64,000 nt of DNA from positions 14,992,970 to 15,056,969 of the forward strand of contig CM012955.1 of NCBI GenBank assembly GCA_000181795.3, read 5' to 3'. Shown here one piece after another: positions 62,495-64,000 of the stretch (its first letter is position 1; every line of letters begins with the position of its first letter). The position numbers were made by a program, and so were the translations under genes. The notes below the pieces were generated by a model. That model saw only the letters and a list, made by a program, of their open reading frames with translations. It searched no databases and was not told where the DNA came from. The DNA is from Trichinella spiralis (Eukaryota > Nematoda > Enoplea > Trichinellida > Trichinellidae).

Positions 62495-64000
62495 ACTTTA
62501 TTCACAAAACAAGATGAGCTCATTTTCATTTCACAAATCCGAATTTCACAACTTAAATTGCTAAAATTTCTATAAACCTTTATAACTTACATGTCATATT
62601 TAAATTTTATCAATTTAAAAACAGAATACTCGCATCCCATTTACGACAAAATGGCTTCGTTTCATGAATAATTAATGCTAATTTTAAATACAAAATGAAA
62701 TGAAAATATACGTTTTGTAAGACTTTTAATTCAACCTAGCAAATAAAAATCTCAACTATCAATTTATAATAATGTGAAATATGCATTGATTAAAAATTAT
62801 TTTTTAATAGTATTACTGTAATAAACACTAAATGAAGTATTAATCACAAGTGCAATAAAAAAATATCATAATTTTCGTGTTACTTTTATAAAAATAACAA
62901 TACCACTTTTGCAAAGTCAATTGTATTTTTAAAAAATGCTTATTTACTCATTTAGACAACATATTTGCTGGATTGCGGGTAGTGATTGATTCCTGTCGTG
63001 TTTGACGACCATTTATATGATTGTAATGAACAGTAATTTATTAAAAACTTTAGTAATATTTTTGAAAACATATGTGGTCTTTTTCACTACTGTTCGGATG
63101 TATTCCATTCAAATGGAAAATATAACATCCACTACTTGTGCACTAAGTATGCCAAAAAAGTAATTTCAGGTAATTTACTTTTTGAAAATTCCTTCATATT
63201 TCATGATAGTTCCGAAAATGAAAATTACTTTGTGATTGTTAGTGAACTGTAATGTTTGCATAATGCAATAAAGTCTGCTGCTATATTGTTTGAAAAGACA
63301 GTTGTTATTGGCAACATTTTTTTGCAGTGATGCAGTATGAGAATGCAATTGTTCAACCGCTCTGAATTTTCATTACATTTTTGCTATTGTTTAACGATCT
63401 TAGCATTAGAAACACAAGTATCAACAAGGTCATGATGACAGAGGGAGATTTTGTTGTAATAATAAATAAATGTCGTACCAGCTTTATTTTTGCTTTCTTG
63501 ATAAGCACGTCAAACTGACCAAAACAATAGCACTAGTCCAACGTGAAAAAAACATAAGAACAGAGAAGCGTATTGACAGACAACACCATCATTGACAATT
63601 TAACACATTTACATTTTAAAAACAGCTTTTAAAATATGTGTAGGATGTAATTTGGATAACTTTATGCAACTGTTAACGAATACATTAAGAAATCGATGCT
63701 CTTATTTACAAACTGCGTAATTCATATTATGTTAAATACAATAGAGTTTTAAGAAAACAAATGATTGATCAGAATTTAATCTGGCTTTGCTGACAAATAT
63801 ACATTTATTCACAGTAATGCTAAATATGAGGCACAGACTTTTGAATTAATTTATTCAAAATAAATAACATTTTAGACTTTGAAATCATTCGAGAATTGCT
63901 GTCAGTAACTGCTATATATTAAGCATACTTTGATTTATACCTAAAATAAGTATACGGTGCATTTACTGTAATTTTTGTTTTGAGTTGATTCGCTGTTTGT
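62495..64000. other. Right end of window, nothing recognised
   Basis: AT-rich sequence downstream of COA7 with no convincing exon, RNA gene or transposon end. Confidence 0.5.

Overview
This is a eukaryotic, almost certainly metazoan, window. It is AT-rich (by eye about one third G+C), with intron-split genes, many microsatellites and no bacterial-style operons. An Argonaute, ERGIC-53/LMAN1, ADAM10, CCDC124, diphosphomevalonate decarboxylase and COA7 point to an invertebrate. Very short introns (many 45-130 nt) and AT-rich spacers would suit a nematode or another compact-genome invertebrate, but I cannot fix the species. I built all gene models by joining exons by hand at GT/AG (once GC/AG) sites with matching phase.

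Left part (1-19.5 kb): the N-terminal part of an Argonaute runs off the left edge on the minus strand. It is followed by a decayed piggyBac-like TTAA element (2981-3916) and a long imperfect inverted repeat (4581-5579). A low-complexity Ser/Arg/Thr/Pro-rich coding exon of unknown function lies at 6656-7864 (minus). A complete 15-exon LMAN1/ERGIC-53 gene (10229-14000, minus, 496 aa) and a complete 19-exon gene for a 729-aa helical protein (15028-19512, minus) follow.

Central part (19.5-50 kb): sparsely genic and rich in microsatellites. The one model I can assemble is a plus-strand four-exon gene (32902-47965) with introns of 4.5, 8.4 and 1.5 kb. It encodes a predicted 223-aa protein with a KKRVTF motif, which looks like a protein phosphatase 1 docking site, and a C-terminal CGCCSVQ end that looks like a lipidated CaaX box. 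This is the most novel-looking gene here.

Right part (50-62.5 kb): compact and gene-rich. It holds ADAM10 (minus, 900 aa, 15 exons), CCDC124 (plus, 206 aa), diphosphomevalonate decarboxylase (minus, 366 aa) and COA7 (plus, 224 aa). ADAM10/CCDC124 and MVD/COA7 are divergent pairs. CCDC124 and MVD converge.

The recognised genes do not form one pathway. They cover small-RNA silencing, ER-Golgi cargo transport, membrane-protein shedding (Notch pathway), ribosome-associated factors, isoprenoid synthesis and cytochrome c oxidase assembly. One loose link is that MVD makes the precursor of the prenyl group that the CaaX protein would carry. Unusual sequence-level features are (TTTG)n tracts in minimal introns of four genes, AAG/GAG splice acceptors, one GC-AG intron, and a splice donor inside a TA microsatellite.
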